Shown here one piece after another: positions 40,271 to 49,307 of a DNA stretch of 64,000 nt. A program made the translations under genes and the position numbers. Origin of the DNA: Lachnospiraceae bacterium UBA7182 (GTDB lineage Bacteria; Bacillota; Clostridia; Lachnospirales; Lachnospiraceae); assembly GCA_002491115.1 (NCBI GenBank), contig DKVI01000087.1, positions 65,590-129,589 on the forward strand. The letters run 5' to 3'. Under the pieces are notes generated by a model. The model saw only the letters and a program-made list of their open reading frames with translations. It did not search any database and had not been told where the DNA came from. Position 1 is the first letter of the stretch. Every line of letters starts with the position of its first letter.

Positions 40271-43200
40271 ATGGCCAGAAAAATGAAAACTATGGATGGT
40301 AATCATGCGGCAGCTCATGCATCCTATGCATATTCTGATGTTGCGGCAATCTATCCTATCACCCCGTCTTCTGTTATGGCAGAAGCCACAGACGAATGGG
40401 CAACCCAGGGAAGGACCAATATCTTCGGGCGTACAGTACAGGTGACTGAGATGCAGTCCGAGGCAGGTGCTGCAGGTGCTGTCCACGGATCTTTAGCAGC
40501 AGGTGCGCTTACGACTACTTTTACCGCGTCCCAGGGTCTTTTACTTATGATTCCGAATTTGTATAAAGTAGCAGGCGAGAGGCTTCCGGGTGTGTTTAAC
40601 GTGTCCGCGCGTGCGCTGGCAAGCCATGCACTGTCTATTTTTGGTGACCACTCTGATGTATATGCATGCCGTCAGACCGGCGCAGCCATGCTCTGCGAAT
40701 CCAGCGTACAGGAAGTTATGGACCTGACTCCGGTTGCACACTGTGCAGCAATCAAAGGGCGTCTTCCTTTTATTAACTTCTTTGACGGCTTCCGCACTTC
40801 CCATGAAATTCAGAAGATCGAGCAGTGGGACTATGAAGATCTGAAAGACATGGTAGATATGGATGCCATCGAGGCGTACAGAAAAGACGCGCTGAACCCG
40901 AATCATCCCTGCCAGAGAGGCTCCGCGCAGAACCCGGATATCTTCTTCCAGGCCCGCGAGGCGTGCAATCCGTATTATGACGCTCTTCCGGCTATCGTGC
41001 AGGAGTATATGGACAAGGTAAATGCCAAGATCGGGACAAATTATAAATTATTTAACTACTACGGCGCAGCCGACGCTGAAAAAGTGATTATCGCTATGGG
41101 TTCCGTATGCGATACCATTGAGGAGACCATTGACTACCTGATGGCAGCCGGTGAAAAAGTCGGTGTTGTAAAAGTACGTCTGTATCGTCCGTTCAGTGCC
41201 AAAGCCCTGATTGATGCGATTCCGGATTCCGTGAAACAGATTTCGGTTCTTGACAGAACCAAGGAGCCGGGTGCCCTTGGCGAGCCTCTGTACCTGGATG
41301 TGGTTGCCGCTTTGAAAGGCACGAAGTTCAACGATACGCCGGTCTTCTCCGGACGCTACGGATTAGGCTCCAAAGATACGACGCCGGCACAGATTGTTGC
41401 AGTATACAAGAACACGGAGAAAGCAAAATTCACCATCGGTATCGTAGATGATGTGACAAACCTGTCTCTTGAGACCGGTGCTCCTCTGGTTACTACTCCG
41501 GAAGGAACTACCAACTGTAAGTTCTGGGGTCTTGGCGCGGACGGTACCGTAGGCGCGAACAAGAACTCCATCAAGATCATCGGTGACAATACGGATATGT
41601 ATGCGCAGGCATACTTTGATTATGACTCCAAGAAATCAGGCGGTGTGACCATGTCCCACCTGCGTTTCGGCAAGAAACCGATCAAGTCTACATACTTGAT
41701 CCACAAGGCAAACTTTGTAGCATGTCATAATCCTTCCTATATTAATAAGTACAATATGGTTCAGGAGCTGGTAGACGGAGGAACCTTCCTTCTGAACTGT
41801 CCGTGGAATATGGAAGAGCTGGAGAGCCATCTGCCGGGTCAGGTAAAAGCGTTTATTGCCAACCACAATATTAAATTCTATGTGATCGACGGTGTGAAGA
41901 TCGGTATCGAGACCGGCATGGGACCGACCCGTATCAACACCATCCTTCAGTCTGCCTTCTTTAAACTGACCGGAATCATTCCGGAGGAGCAGGCGATTGA
42001 TCTTATGAAGGCTGCCGCAAAAGCGACTTACGGACGTAAAGGCGACGATGTTGTTCAGAAGAACTGGGCAGCGATTGACGCAGGCGCAAAACAGGTGGTT
42101 GAAATTCAGGTTCCGGACAGCTGGAAGAATGCGGCAGACGAAGGCCTGGTTATGACCCACGCAGAGAGCGGAAGAAAAGACGCGGTTGACTTTGTCAATA
42201 ACATCCAGTCCAAAGTATCCGCACAGGAAGGCAATTCCCTGCCGGTATCCGCATTTAAGGATTATGTGGACGGTACCACACCGTCCGGTACATCCGCCTA
42301 TGAGAAACGCGGTATCGCGGTGAACATTCCGGTATGGAATCCGGAGAACTGTATTCAGTGTAACCGTTGTTCCTATGTATGCCCCCATGCGGTTATCCGT
42401 CCGGTAGCCATGACTGCCGAAGAGGCATCCAAAGCGCCGGAAGGCATGCAGATGCTGGATATGACCGGTATGCCGGAGAAGAAATTTGCGATTGTTGTAT
42501 CCGCGTATGACTGTACCGGATGCGGTTCCTGTGTCAATGTCTGCCCGGGCAAGAAGGGTGCCAAAGCCATCGAGATGGCAAACATGGAAGCCAATGCAGG
42601 CAGCCAGGCAGCGTTCGACTATGCAGTGACTCTGCCGGAGAAAGAAGACGTTATCGCGAAATTCAAAGAAGCTACCGTAAAAGGCTCTCAGTTCAAGACA
42701 CCGCTCCTGGAGTTCTCAGGCGCATGCGCAGGCTGCGGCGAGACACCTTACGCGAAACTGATCACCCAGCTTTTCGGAGACAGAATGTATATTGCAAACG
42801 CAACCGGCTGTTCTTCTATCTGGGGCAACTCTTCACCGTCCACACCGTACACTGTGAACCAGAAGGGGCATGGCCCGGCATGGTCCAACTCCCTGTTTGA
42901 GGACGCGGCTGAGTTCGGTTATGGTATGTTGCTGGCACAGAACGCGCTCAGAGAAGGTCTGAAGGCAAAAGTGGAAGACCTGGTTGAGAACGCGACAAAA
43001 GACGACGTGAAAGCGGCCGCAAAAGAGTGGCTGGATACCTACGGCTGCGGAGCGACCAACGGCGCTGCAACGGACAAGCTGGTAGCGGCTCTTGAGGCAT
43101 GCGGCTGTGAGAAAGCACAGGCGATCTTAAAAGACAAAGAGTTCCTGGCAAAGAAATCCCAGTGGGTATTCGGCGGAGACGGATGGGCTTACGATATCGG

Positions 43201-43813
43201 ATTCGGCGGCGTGGATCATATCCTTGCTTCCGGCAAAGACATCAACGTCATGGTATTTGATACGGAGGTTTATTCCAATACAGGAGGACAGGCTTCCAAG
43301 GCTACGCCTACCGGAGCTATCGCGCAGTTCGCTGCAGGCGGTAAGGATGTGAAGAAGAAAGACCTTGCTTCCATCGCCATGAGCTATGGCTATGTATATG
43401 TGGCGCAGATCTCCATGGGCGCTGACTTCAATCAGTGTGTAAAGGCCATCGCAGAAGCAGAAGCATATCCGGGTCCGTCCCTGATCATCGCTTACGCTCC
43501 GTGTATCAACCATGGTATCAAGAAGGGTATGAGCAAAGCGCAGACCGAAGAGCAGCTTGCAGTGGAAGCCGGTTACTGGCACTGCTTCCGCTTCAATCCG
43601 GCACTGGCGGCAGAAGGCAAAGACGCATTCTCCCTGGATTCCAAGGAGCCGACCGGAGATTATCAGGCATTCCTTGACGGAGAAGTACGTTACAACGCTC
43701 TGAAACGTGCCAATCCGGAAAGAGCCGCAAAACTGTTCGGCAAGAACGAAAGCGAAGCAAAAGCAAGATACACCTACTTGAACAAGCTGAAAACGCTGTA
43801 CGGCGCAGAGTAA
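40271..43813 (+). CDS. nifJ: Pyruvate:ferredoxin (flavodoxin) oxidoreductase
   Basis: An 1180-residue single-chain PFOR. In order it has the alpha domain (MDGNHAAAHASYAYSDVAAI), the gamma domain with the HLRFGKKPI segment, two ferredoxin-type clusters (CIQCNRCSYVCPH and CTGCGSCVNVCP), the proximal-cluster motif CAGCGETPYAK, and the TPP motif GGDGWAYDIGFGGVDH. It converts pyruvate and CoA to acetyl-CoA and CO2, reducing ferredoxin. It is monocistronic with its own promoter and terminator. Codon use is strongly biased, as expected for a highly expressed central enzyme. Confidence 0.97.
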   Translation: MARKMKTMDGNHAAAHASYAYSDVAAIYPITPSSVMAEATDEWATQGRTNIFGRTVQVTEMQSEAGAAGAVHGSLAAGALTTTFTASQGLLLMIPNLYKVAGERLPGVFNVSARALASHALSIFGDHSDVYACRQTGAAMLCESSVQEVMDLTPVAHCAAIKGRLPFINFFDGFRTSHEIQKIEQWDYEDLKDMVDMDAIEAYRKDALNPNHPCQRGSAQNPDIFFQAREACNPYYDALPAIVQEYMDKVNAKIGTNYKLFNYYGAADAEKVIIAMGSVCDTIEETIDYLMAAGEKVGVVKVRLYRPFSAKALIDAIPDSVKQISVLDRTKEPGALGEPLYLDVVAALKGTKFNDTPVFSGRYGLGSKDTTPAQIVAVYKNTEKAKFTIGIVDDVTNLSLETGAPLVTTPEGTTNCKFWGLGADGTVGANKNSIKIIGDNTDMYAQAYFDYDSKKSGGVTMSHLRFGKKPIKSTYLIHKANFVACHNPSYINKYNMVQELVDGGTFLLNCPWNMEELESHLPGQVKAFIANHNIKFYVIDGVKIGIETGMGPTRINTILQSAFFKLTGIIPEEQAIDLMKAAAKATYGRKGDDVVQKNWAAIDAGAKQVVEIQVPDSWKNAADEGLVMTHAESGRKDAVDFVNNIQSKVSAQEGNSLPVSAFKDYVDGTTPSGTSAYEKRGIAVNIPVWNPENCIQCNRCSYVCPHAVIRPVAMTAEEASKAPEGMQMLDMTGMPEKKFAIVVSAYDCTGCGSCVNVCPGKKGAKAIEMANMEANAGSQAAFDYAVTLPEKEDVIAKFKEATVKGSQFKTPLLEFSGACAGCGETPYAKLITQLFGDRMYIANATGCSSIWGNSSPSTPYTVNQKGHGPAWSNSLFEDAAEFGYGMLLAQNALREGLKAKVEDLVENATKDDVKAAAKEWLDTYGCGATNGAATDKLVAALEACGCEKAQAILKDKEFLAKKSQWVFGGDGWAYDIGFGGVDHILASGKDINVMVFDTEVYSNTGGQASKATPTGAIAQFAAGGKDVKKKDLASIAMSYGYVYVAQISMGADFNQCVKAIAEAEAYPGPSLIIAYAPCINHGIKKGMSKAQTEEQLAVEAGYWHCFRFNPALAAEGKDAFSLDSKEPTGDYQAFLDGEVRYNALKRANPERAAKLFGKNESEAKARYTYLNKLKTLYGAE

Positions 43814-43844
43814 TCTTTGCTGATTTGGTTGTTTAGATCATGAT

Positions 43845-43888
43845 AAAACCCTCTGTATGGACAGATGTCTGTTCATACAGAGGGTTTT
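43845..43888 (+). terminator. Terminator of nifJ, possibly shared with the convergent small gene
   Basis: AAAACCCTCTGTATG pairs perfectly with CATACAGAGGGTTTT around a 14-base loop. A/T runs on both sides allow termination in either direction. Confidence 0.88.
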
Positions 43889-43930
43889 GATCATGTAGGG
43901 CGGTCCTGGGCATCTTTGGTCATTGTCAGT

Positions 43931-44179
43931 CTAACAGGAAAGGTTTCTTTCATTGATCAAATAAGAAAGCATCTCGCAGCAATCCTCCGTTCTTTCAAAT
44001 ATTAATTCCATCTGCCTGATTTTCCCATCCATATAAGTCATCGGAAACATATCCGGCGGAGTCTTCCCTTTCAATACAGTTAAATGCAGGCCATCTTCAT
44101 TGACCATTTCTACTTCTCCGATACAGTTGGTCAGTCGTTCAAAGAATTTTTTGCTGTTTCTGATGTTAAAAACTTTCAT
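43931..44179 (-). CDS. Hypothetical protein, 82 aa
   Basis: Not recognised. The start at 44179 is chosen for the GGAGGGAACAG site; a longer frame to 44284 has none. The product begins MKVFNIRNSKKFFERLTNCI and contains a Pro-rich PPDMFPMTYMDGK turn. It is small and soluble, with no signal peptide or zinc motif. It faces nifJ across the shared terminator. A length and charge pattern like a small alpha/beta domain is all that can be said. Confidence 0.55.
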   Translation of the reverse strand: MKVFNIRNSKKFFERLTNCIGEVEMVNEDGLHLTVLKGKTPPDMFPMTYMDGKIRQMELIFERTEDCCEMLSYLINERNLSC

Positions 44180-44442
44180 TCTGTTCCCTCCGTTCTTTCT
44201 CCCTTTTTCTGGAAACTTTATGTTATTTATATTATAAAGGAGAGATTCGGGAAAGAAAAACTGAATCAGGACTTTAAATATCAATATTCGGACTTGATTC
44301 GGTTTTGCTTTCTCTGTTATAATTACCTGAGCGGGTGTGTTCTTTATGAGTTTTCTTTGTTTTTTTGTACAATATTACATTAAAAGTATAGAATAATTCA
44401 GTTTTTCTGTCAAAACATACAAAAAAAGGAAGAGAGGAGCTT

Positions 44443-45348
44443 ATGCTTTCTATACCAAAATTCCGACTTGATGATAACCAACGGGAAATTTTGGATACTG
44501 ACGCCAATCCCTTTCCATATGTTTGCAATTATACAGAGTTTGGTCCCTGCCCCGGCCCGTGCTTTACCTGGCATTGGCATTCGGCATTTGAAATTGACTA
44601 TGTTGAAGAAGGGGAACTTGAATTCAGGACCCCGGAGCAAACGATATCTTTGAAAAAGGGAGAGGCTGTTTTTATCAATTTTAATGTCATGCACGATATT
44701 CGGACTACAGGCAGGACAAAGGCCTGTAAGTTTTATGCGCATATTTTTGATATGCATTTTCTTTCAGGTATGTATAACAGCGTATTTGAACAGAAGTATA
44801 TTGTCCCCATATTAAAAAGCAGGCAACTGCAGGCTGTTCCAATCCGTCCCGATCATTATACGGGTATAAAAATGATGGAAAATATTTTACATATGATAGA
44901 GCTTGCCGTTTCAGAACCATTTGGATATGAATTTGAGATCAGGGCAGAGCTGGGCCGGTTCTGGTGTCTGCTTTTGGAGAAAACCAAACCGCTGCGCACT
45001 CATTTTTCAGAATCCGGTCAGACAGATGTTATGCGAGTCAAACAGATGATGGAATATATTCACCGGCATTACAGTGAAAAGATCAGTTTAGATGACATTG
45101 CTTCTGCTGCCAGCATCGGAGGCCGTGAAAGCGCCAGGTGTTTTCAGCGCTGTATCCAGGTTTCTCCCATCAGTTACCTGAATGAATACCGGATACAGAT
45201 GGCCGCTCAGATGCTGCTTCAAACACAGGACAGCATTATAACAATCAGTGAAAACTGTGGTTTCAGCAGCAGCAGCTATTTTGGAAAAGTATTCCGCGAA
45301 ACCATGAACTGCACACCCAAAGAGTATCGGCAATCCAATATCAGGTAA
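44443..45348 (+). CDS. AraC-family transcriptional regulator
   Basis: A 301-residue regulator. The N-terminal cupin (WHWHSAFEIDYVEEGELEFR) holds the likely ligand, and the C-terminal double helix-turn-helix ends with the AraC signature (ITISENCGFSSSSYFGKVFR, then CTPKEYRQSN). It starts behind GGAAGAGAGGAG. A weak promoter, TTGTAC (44365) to TAGAAT (44389), precedes it. No sugar enzyme or transporter is adjacent, so the regulon is not evident from this window. Confidence 0.88.
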   Translation: MLSIPKFRLDDNQREILDTDANPFPYVCNYTEFGPCPGPCFTWHWHSAFEIDYVEEGELEFRTPEQTISLKKGEAVFINFNVMHDIRTTGRTKACKFYAHIFDMHFLSGMYNSVFEQKYIVPILKSRQLQAVPIRPDHYTGIKMMENILHMIELAVSEPFGYEFEIRAELGRFWCLLLEKTKPLRTHFSESGQTDVMRVKQMMEYIHRHYSEKISLDDIASAASIGGRESARCFQRCIQVSPISYLNEYRIQMAAQMLLQTQDSIITISENCGFSSSSYFGKVFRETMNCTPKEYRQSNIR

Positions 45349-45381
45349 CGGCAAAGCGCTTTTGAAACAATCCGCCTTTTC

Positions 45382-45411
45382 ATCAAAAAACAAATCAAAA
45401 TGTTTTTTGAT
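45382..45411 (+). terminator. Terminator after the AraC gene
   Basis: ATCAAAAAAC pairs with GTTTTTTGAT, a 10-bp A/T-rich stem with the T run in the right arm. Confidence 0.5.
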
Positions 45412-45413
45412 TC

Positions 45414-45442
45414 TTGACACTCTAAAGGAATTGTGGTAAACT
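45414..45442 (+). promoter_or_regulatory. Promoter of tRNA-Trp
   Basis: TTGACA at 45414-45419, a 17-bp spacer and TAAACT at 45437-45442, ending 20 bp before the tRNA. Confidence 0.75.
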
Positions 45443-45461
45443 GTCTTAGTGCTAGAGATAC

Positions 45462-45534
45462 AGGGATATAGTTCAGTCGGTAGAACGTTGGTCTCCAAAA
45501 CCAAATGTCGAGGGTTCGAGTCCTTCTGTCCCTG
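45462..45534 (+). tRNA. trnW: tRNA-Trp (anticodon CCA)
   Basis: Acceptor arms AGGGATA and TGTCCCT, a D arm, an anticodon stem TTGGT/ACCAA with the loop holding CCA at 45495-45497, and a T arm with GGTTCGAGTCC make a complete cloverleaf. The 3' CCA is not encoded. A terminator follows directly, so the gene is transcribed alone. Confidence 0.97.
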
Positions 45535-45536
45535 CT

Positions 45537-45570
45537 GAAGCTTCGGAATAGTTGTTCCGAAGCTTTTTTT
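45537..45570 (+). terminator. Terminator of tRNA-Trp
   Basis: GAAGCTTCGGAA pairs with TTCCGAAGC and is followed by a run of seven T. Confidence 0.88.
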
Positions 45571-45601
45571 GAAATAAGAATTACCTAAAGGAAGAGACCT
45601 G

Positions 45602-46462
45602 ATGAAAATAAAAAAGATACTGGCTTTTTGTCTTACAGGAATGGCGGCTGTATTGTCCGCGGGCTGTTCTAATGTAGTCTGGGCAGAGGGTGACGGAACC
45701 CAGGAAGAGATAGAAGTAAGAAGGGTGGCTTCTAACCGTTTGGAAGCCATACTGGAAGAAGGTGAGATTACCATCGGAATATCGCCGGATTATGCGCCGT
45801 TTGCTTTTTTGGTTCAGGCAGACGGGGAAGAGGGACATTCCCTGGGAGGCTCTGATGTGGAGCTGGGAAAATATATCGCAGCGCAGTTGGGCGTGGAGGC
45901 GGATTTTTGTGAGATGGAGTTTGAAGACGCCTTAAATGCCGTGTCGGAAAAAGAAGTGGATCTGGTGCTCCTTGGCATGCTTCCGGAGGCTGACAGGAAG
46001 ACGCGGATGGATTTTACAGACGTCTATTATGAGCCCGGGAAACAGGTGGTTTTGATGCAGGAAAAGCAGGCGGAGAGCATAAAGACCCTGGAAGATCTGG
46101 AAGGAAAGACGGTGGCGGCACAGTACGGAAGCCTGCAGGCACAGCTTGCGGTGGAGCAGCTTCCGGGTTCTTATCTGGAACTTACGGATCATGCGTCGGG
46201 GGCAGTGCTGGAGCTTCGGATGGGGACTGTAGACGGCGCTGTCCTGGATGAAACCGTGGCGAAGGAGGCGGCTTCGGAATATACGGGCCTTACGATTCTG
46301 GAGGATGCGTTTACTTATACTTCCCGGGGCATTGTCGGCGGTGTTGTGCAGGGCGAAGAAGAACTCCTGAACCGGATCAACGAGATCCTTGCAGGAGTTC
46401 TGGAAGAAAACAGGTATCTTAACTGGCTGGATGAAGCCACCAGTCTGGCAAGGGCTTCCTAA
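45602..46462 (+). CDS. Amino-acid-type ABC transporter substrate-binding lipoprotein (family 3)
   Basis: A 286-residue protein with a lipoprotein signal ending LSAGC (Cys22). The mature domain has ITIGISPDYAPFAFLVQADG, GSDVELGKYIAAQLGVEADF and KTVAAQYGSLQAQLAVEQL, the usual pattern of polar-amino-acid binding proteins. The permease and ATPase genes that normally follow are absent; the next gene is a convergent LysR regulator overlapping by 4 bp. It therefore works with a distant transporter or as a stand-alone sensor. Confidence 0.85.
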   Translation: MKIKKILAFCLTGMAAVLSAGCSNVVWAEGDGTQEEIEVRRVASNRLEAILEEGEITIGISPDYAPFAFLVQADGEEGHSLGGSDVELGKYIAAQLGVEADFCEMEFEDALNAVSEKEVDLVLLGMLPEADRKTRMDFTDVYYEPGKQVVLMQEKQAESIKTLEDLEGKTVAAQYGSLQAQLAVEQLPGSYLELTDHASGAVLELRMGTVDGAVLDETVAKEAASEYTGLTILEDAFTYTSRGIVGGVVQGEEELLNRINEILAGVLEENRYLNWLDEATSLARAS

Positions 46463-47385
46463 GGCTGTTCGCTTAAGGTGCCCACACGGATACTGCCCAG
46501 CCAGTCCGGCTGTTGATAGTGATGGACGATATTGCGCAGGGCATCCATGGAAGGCGTGAAGATTTTATCTTTATGGTATACCAGACTGAAATACCGTTCC
46601 AGCTCGTTGGTGTGCGGGTTGAAGATACGGACCTGTCCGCTTCTGATCTCCCGTTCCAGAAGCCGCACGGAGACCACAGCCAGACAGTTGTTATAAAGAA
46701 TCGCGTTTCTGATGGCGTCCGGGCAGGTGGCTTCCCAGGCAATATGGATATTCAGATTGTGCCGTTTGATAAATCTGTCAAAAAGCGCCCGGGTGCCGCT
46801 TCCCTGTTCCCTCATGACAAAATCCTGGTTGTTCAGCTCTTTTACATGGACTTCGTCCCTGTCGGCAAAGGGATGGTCTTTAGAACATCCCAACACAAGA
46901 AAATCCCGGATAACCGGTACCATGATCAGGTCCGGATGGTGGATTTCTCCTTCCACCAGCGCGATATCCACTTCGGATTTCAGAAGTTTTTCTTCCACCA
47001 TATGGGTATTGGCGATAAATGTATAGGAAGTCGTCTCCGGCATGGCAACGGCAAAATCATTCAGTATATGGGAGGCCAGGCAGGAACCCACCGTGATGGT
47101 GGAGGCAAAACGGACGATATCTTTTCGCCGGTTTTTCTGCATATGCTGGTCCATCTTGTCAAACTGGTTCACTACCTGGTAAGAACTGCTCAGAAGATCT
47201 TTACCTGCCGGTGTGATATAGAGCCTTTTGGAGAGCCGGTCAAAAAGGCGGGTGTCATAGTATTCTTCCAGCTCCCGGATTGCCTGGCTGATGGTGGGCT
47301 GGGAAAGGAAAAGCTTTTTTGCCGCCGTATTCATGGAACCGTATTCGGCGACGGCGATAAATATTTTCAGATGTCGGATTGTCAT
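46459..47385 (-). CDS. LysR-family transcriptional regulator
   Basis: A 308-residue protein. The start at 47385 follows AGGAGA; the frame is open 13 codons further into the repeat-rich leader but has no ribosome binding site there. The N-terminal winged helix is MTIRHLKIFIAVAEYGSMNT with LFLSQPTISQAIRELE, followed by a type-2 periplasmic-binding-like effector domain. It is divergent from the CoA-disulfide reductase gene and so may sense sulfur or redox state and control the reductase/sulfite reductase pair; the sequence resembles CysB/CysL-like LysR members in layout only. Confidence 0.87.
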   Translation of the reverse strand: MTIRHLKIFIAVAEYGSMNTAAKKLFLSQPTISQAIRELEEYYDTRLFDRLSKRLYITPAGKDLLSSSYQVVNQFDKMDQHMQKNRRKDIVRFASTITVGSCLASHILNDFAVAMPETTSYTFIANTHMVEEKLLKSEVDIALVEGEIHHPDLIMVPVIRDFLVLGCSKDHPFADRDEVHVKELNNQDFVMREQGSGTRALFDRFIKRHNLNIHIAWEATCPDAIRNAILYNNCLAVVSVRLLEREIRSGQVRIFNPHTNELERYFSLVYHKDKIFTPSMDALRNIVHHYQQPDWLGSIRVGTLSEQP

Positions 47386-47400
47386 ATGTATTTCTCCTAT

Positions 47401-47522
47401 GAAAGTACCGCTCCGCCCTTCCAACAGCTTATACCCAGAGCAGTCTGCTTCGCATACTGCTCTGCCTGTTGTACGGGCTGCGCTGATTGAAAGTACCGCT
47501 CCGCCCGCCCAACAGGCAGAGC
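47401..47522. repeat. Repeat-rich LysR leader with overlapping inverted repeats
   Basis: The 18-mer GAAAGTACCGCTCCGCCC occurs at 47401-47418 and again at 47489-47506, each followed by a CCAACAG motif. CAGAGCAGT (47436-47444) pairs with ACTGCTCTG (47456-47464), and GCTCTGCCTGTTG (47459-47471) pairs with CAACAGGCAGAGC (47510-47522). The two hairpins share bases 47459-47464 and so exclude each other. Confidence 0.7.
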
Positions 47523-47592
47523 TGATTATTGCCTTATAAGTTTTACCTATAATTTTGATAGAATAATATCATTTTTCTAATGATAAAACAAG

Positions 47593-47601
47593 TGCTATAA
47601 T
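47593..47601 (+). promoter_or_regulatory. Extended -10 promoter of the CoA-disulfide reductase gene
   Basis: TGCTATAAT with no good -35, so activation by a regulator such as the divergent LysR protein is plausible. Confidence 0.5.
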
Positions 47602-47641
47602 GTAGGAAAACGATCATAAAAAAAGAAAAGGAGAGATGGAT

Positions 47642-49273
47642 GTGAAAGTAATCATAATTGGCGGTGTTGCGGCAGGCACAAAGGTGGCGGCGAAACTGAA
47701 ACGGGAAGACAGAAGCGCAGAAGTGACGATCCTGACCAAAGGAAAAGATATATCTTATGCAGGCTGCGGGCTTCCCTACTATGTGGGAAAAGTGATCGCA
47801 GACAGGGAAAGCCTGGTGGTAAATACCCCGAAGAAATTTGAGGGACTGACCGGCGCCCGGGTGATCACCGGCATGGAAGTCACCAAAGTGGACCGGGCGG
47901 CGAAGACGGTAGAAGCGGTGGACGAAGCAGGCGCGGTGAGTACCTGGGAATATGATAAACTGGTAGTTGCTTCCGGCGCATCCCCCATTAAACCGCCTCT
48001 TCCGGGCCTGGATTTACCCCAGGTGTTCTTTATGCGCACGCCGGATGATGCAGTAAACTTACGGGATGCCATAGAGGCAGGCGGCATCAAACGTGCGGTT
48101 GTAGTGGGCGGCGGTTTTATCGGTCTGGAGATTGCGGAGAATCTGACTTCCATGGGCGTACGCTGCAACGTACTGGACATGGCGCCTCATGTACTTCCGG
48201 GTTTTGATGAAGAGATACAGGAGTATGTGGAGAATTATCTGGCGGAGCACGGGATCAATACCATGACCGGCACCCGGTTTGAGGGCGTGATCGGGGACGG
48301 CAAGGTGGAAAAAGTGCAGACGGACAAGCGTGCCATCAAAGCGGATGCGGTGGTGCTTTCCATCGGGATTCGGGCGAATACGGCGTTCCTTGCGGATACC
48401 GGAATTGAACTGGCGCCGAATAAGACCGTGATTGTCAACGACCATATGCAGACCAGCGATCCGGATATTTATGCGGTGGGCGACTGCGCCATGGTAACGA
48501 ACCGCATTACAAAGAAGGCTGCCTGGTCGCCCATGGGTTCCACTGCGAATATTACCGGCCGTATGGCGGCGAAAAATATAACAGGCAAAGATGTGGCGTA
48601 TCACGGTGCTATGGGTACGGCTGTCTGCCAGCTTCCGGAACTGAATGCAGGCAAGACGGGATTGTCCGAAGCCCAGGCAAAAGAGGCCGGATTTGATGCG
48701 GTCAGCGCCCTTACAGTCATCGACGACAAAGCGCATTATATGCCGGGGGCCGACAGCTTTATCATTAAACTGATTGCGGACAGGAAAAGCAGGAGGCTTT
48801 TAGGTGTCCAGGTGCTCGGTAAAGGCGCGGTGGACAAAGTGGTGGATACCTGTGTGGCTGCCATCGCCATGAACGCCACGCTGGACGATATGGCGGATAT
48901 GGATTTTGCCTATGCACCGCCTTTCTCTACAGCGATTCATCCGCTGGCGCACGGAGTGAATGTGCTGATGAACAAGCTGGACGGCACGTTGGACAGCATA
49001 ACGCCTGCAGAGTTTGCGGCAGGGGCAGCCGAGGGACGTAAGATTGTGGACGTATCCCTGCAGCCTTCCATCGACGGCGCGCCTTATGTGGATCTGACCA
49101 GGATTGAAGGCGAAGTAGAAGGGCTTAAAAAGGATGAACCGATCCTGCTTGTATGCGCGAAAGGTAAACGGGGCTATTTATCGCAGAACCGTATGAGATA
49201 TTACGGCTATACGGATACGAAAGTCCTGGAAGGCGGTCTGACCTTTAATGAAGTGGAAATCGAGGAAGAATAA
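47642..49273 (+). CDS. CoA-disulfide reductase with C-terminal rhodanese domain
   Basis: A 543-residue flavoenzyme. The GTG at 47642 is preferred because AAGGAG lies 8 bases upstream, while the ATG at 47636 is only 2 bases from it. It has the FAD motif VIIIGGVAAGTKVAAKL, the redox Cys42 in SYAGCGLPYY, the NAD(P)H motif VVVGGGFIGLEIAENL, and a C-terminal rhodanese-like domain with the active Cys near 505 in LLVCAKGKRG. Such fusions reduce CoA disulfides, CoA persulfide or polysulfide. It is followed after 34 bp by a small siroheme sulfite reductase, pointing to intracellular sulfur reduction. Confidence 0.88.
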   Translation: MKVIIIGGVAAGTKVAAKLKREDRSAEVTILTKGKDISYAGCGLPYYVGKVIADRESLVVNTPKKFEGLTGARVITGMEVTKVDRAAKTVEAVDEAGAVSTWEYDKLVVASGASPIKPPLPGLDLPQVFFMRTPDDAVNLRDAIEAGGIKRAVVVGGGFIGLEIAENLTSMGVRCNVLDMAPHVLPGFDEEIQEYVENYLAEHGINTMTGTRFEGVIGDGKVEKVQTDKRAIKADAVVLSIGIRANTAFLADTGIELAPNKTVIVNDHMQTSDPDIYAVGDCAMVTNRITKKAAWSPMGSTANITGRMAAKNITGKDVAYHGAMGTAVCQLPELNAGKTGLSEAQAKEAGFDAVSALTVIDDKAHYMPGADSFIIKLIADRKSRRLLGVQVLGKGAVDKVVDTCVAAIAMNATLDDMADMDFAYAPPFSTAIHPLAHGVNVLMNKLDGTLDSITPAEFAAGAAEGRKIVDVSLQPSIDGAPYVDLTRIEGEVEGLKKDEPILLVCAKGKRGYLSQNRMRYYGYTDTKVLEGGLTFNEVEIEEE

Positions 49274-49307
49274 AATACAAAAATATAATTAAGGAGGTAT
49301 GAAACAT

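Noticed and set aside
41636..42388. 250-codon frame antisense to nifJ
   Set aside because: A shadow of a strongly codon-biased gene; no start signal.
45462..46462. T-box or tryptophan-linked regulation of the binding protein by tRNA-Trp proximity
   Set aside because: The tRNA has its own promoter and a strong terminator, and the 30-bp gap before the binding-protein gene has no T-box features.
46513..47490. 325-codon open frame antisense to the LysR gene
   Set aside because: No ribosome binding site or recognisable domain; the LysR reading on the other strand is clear.
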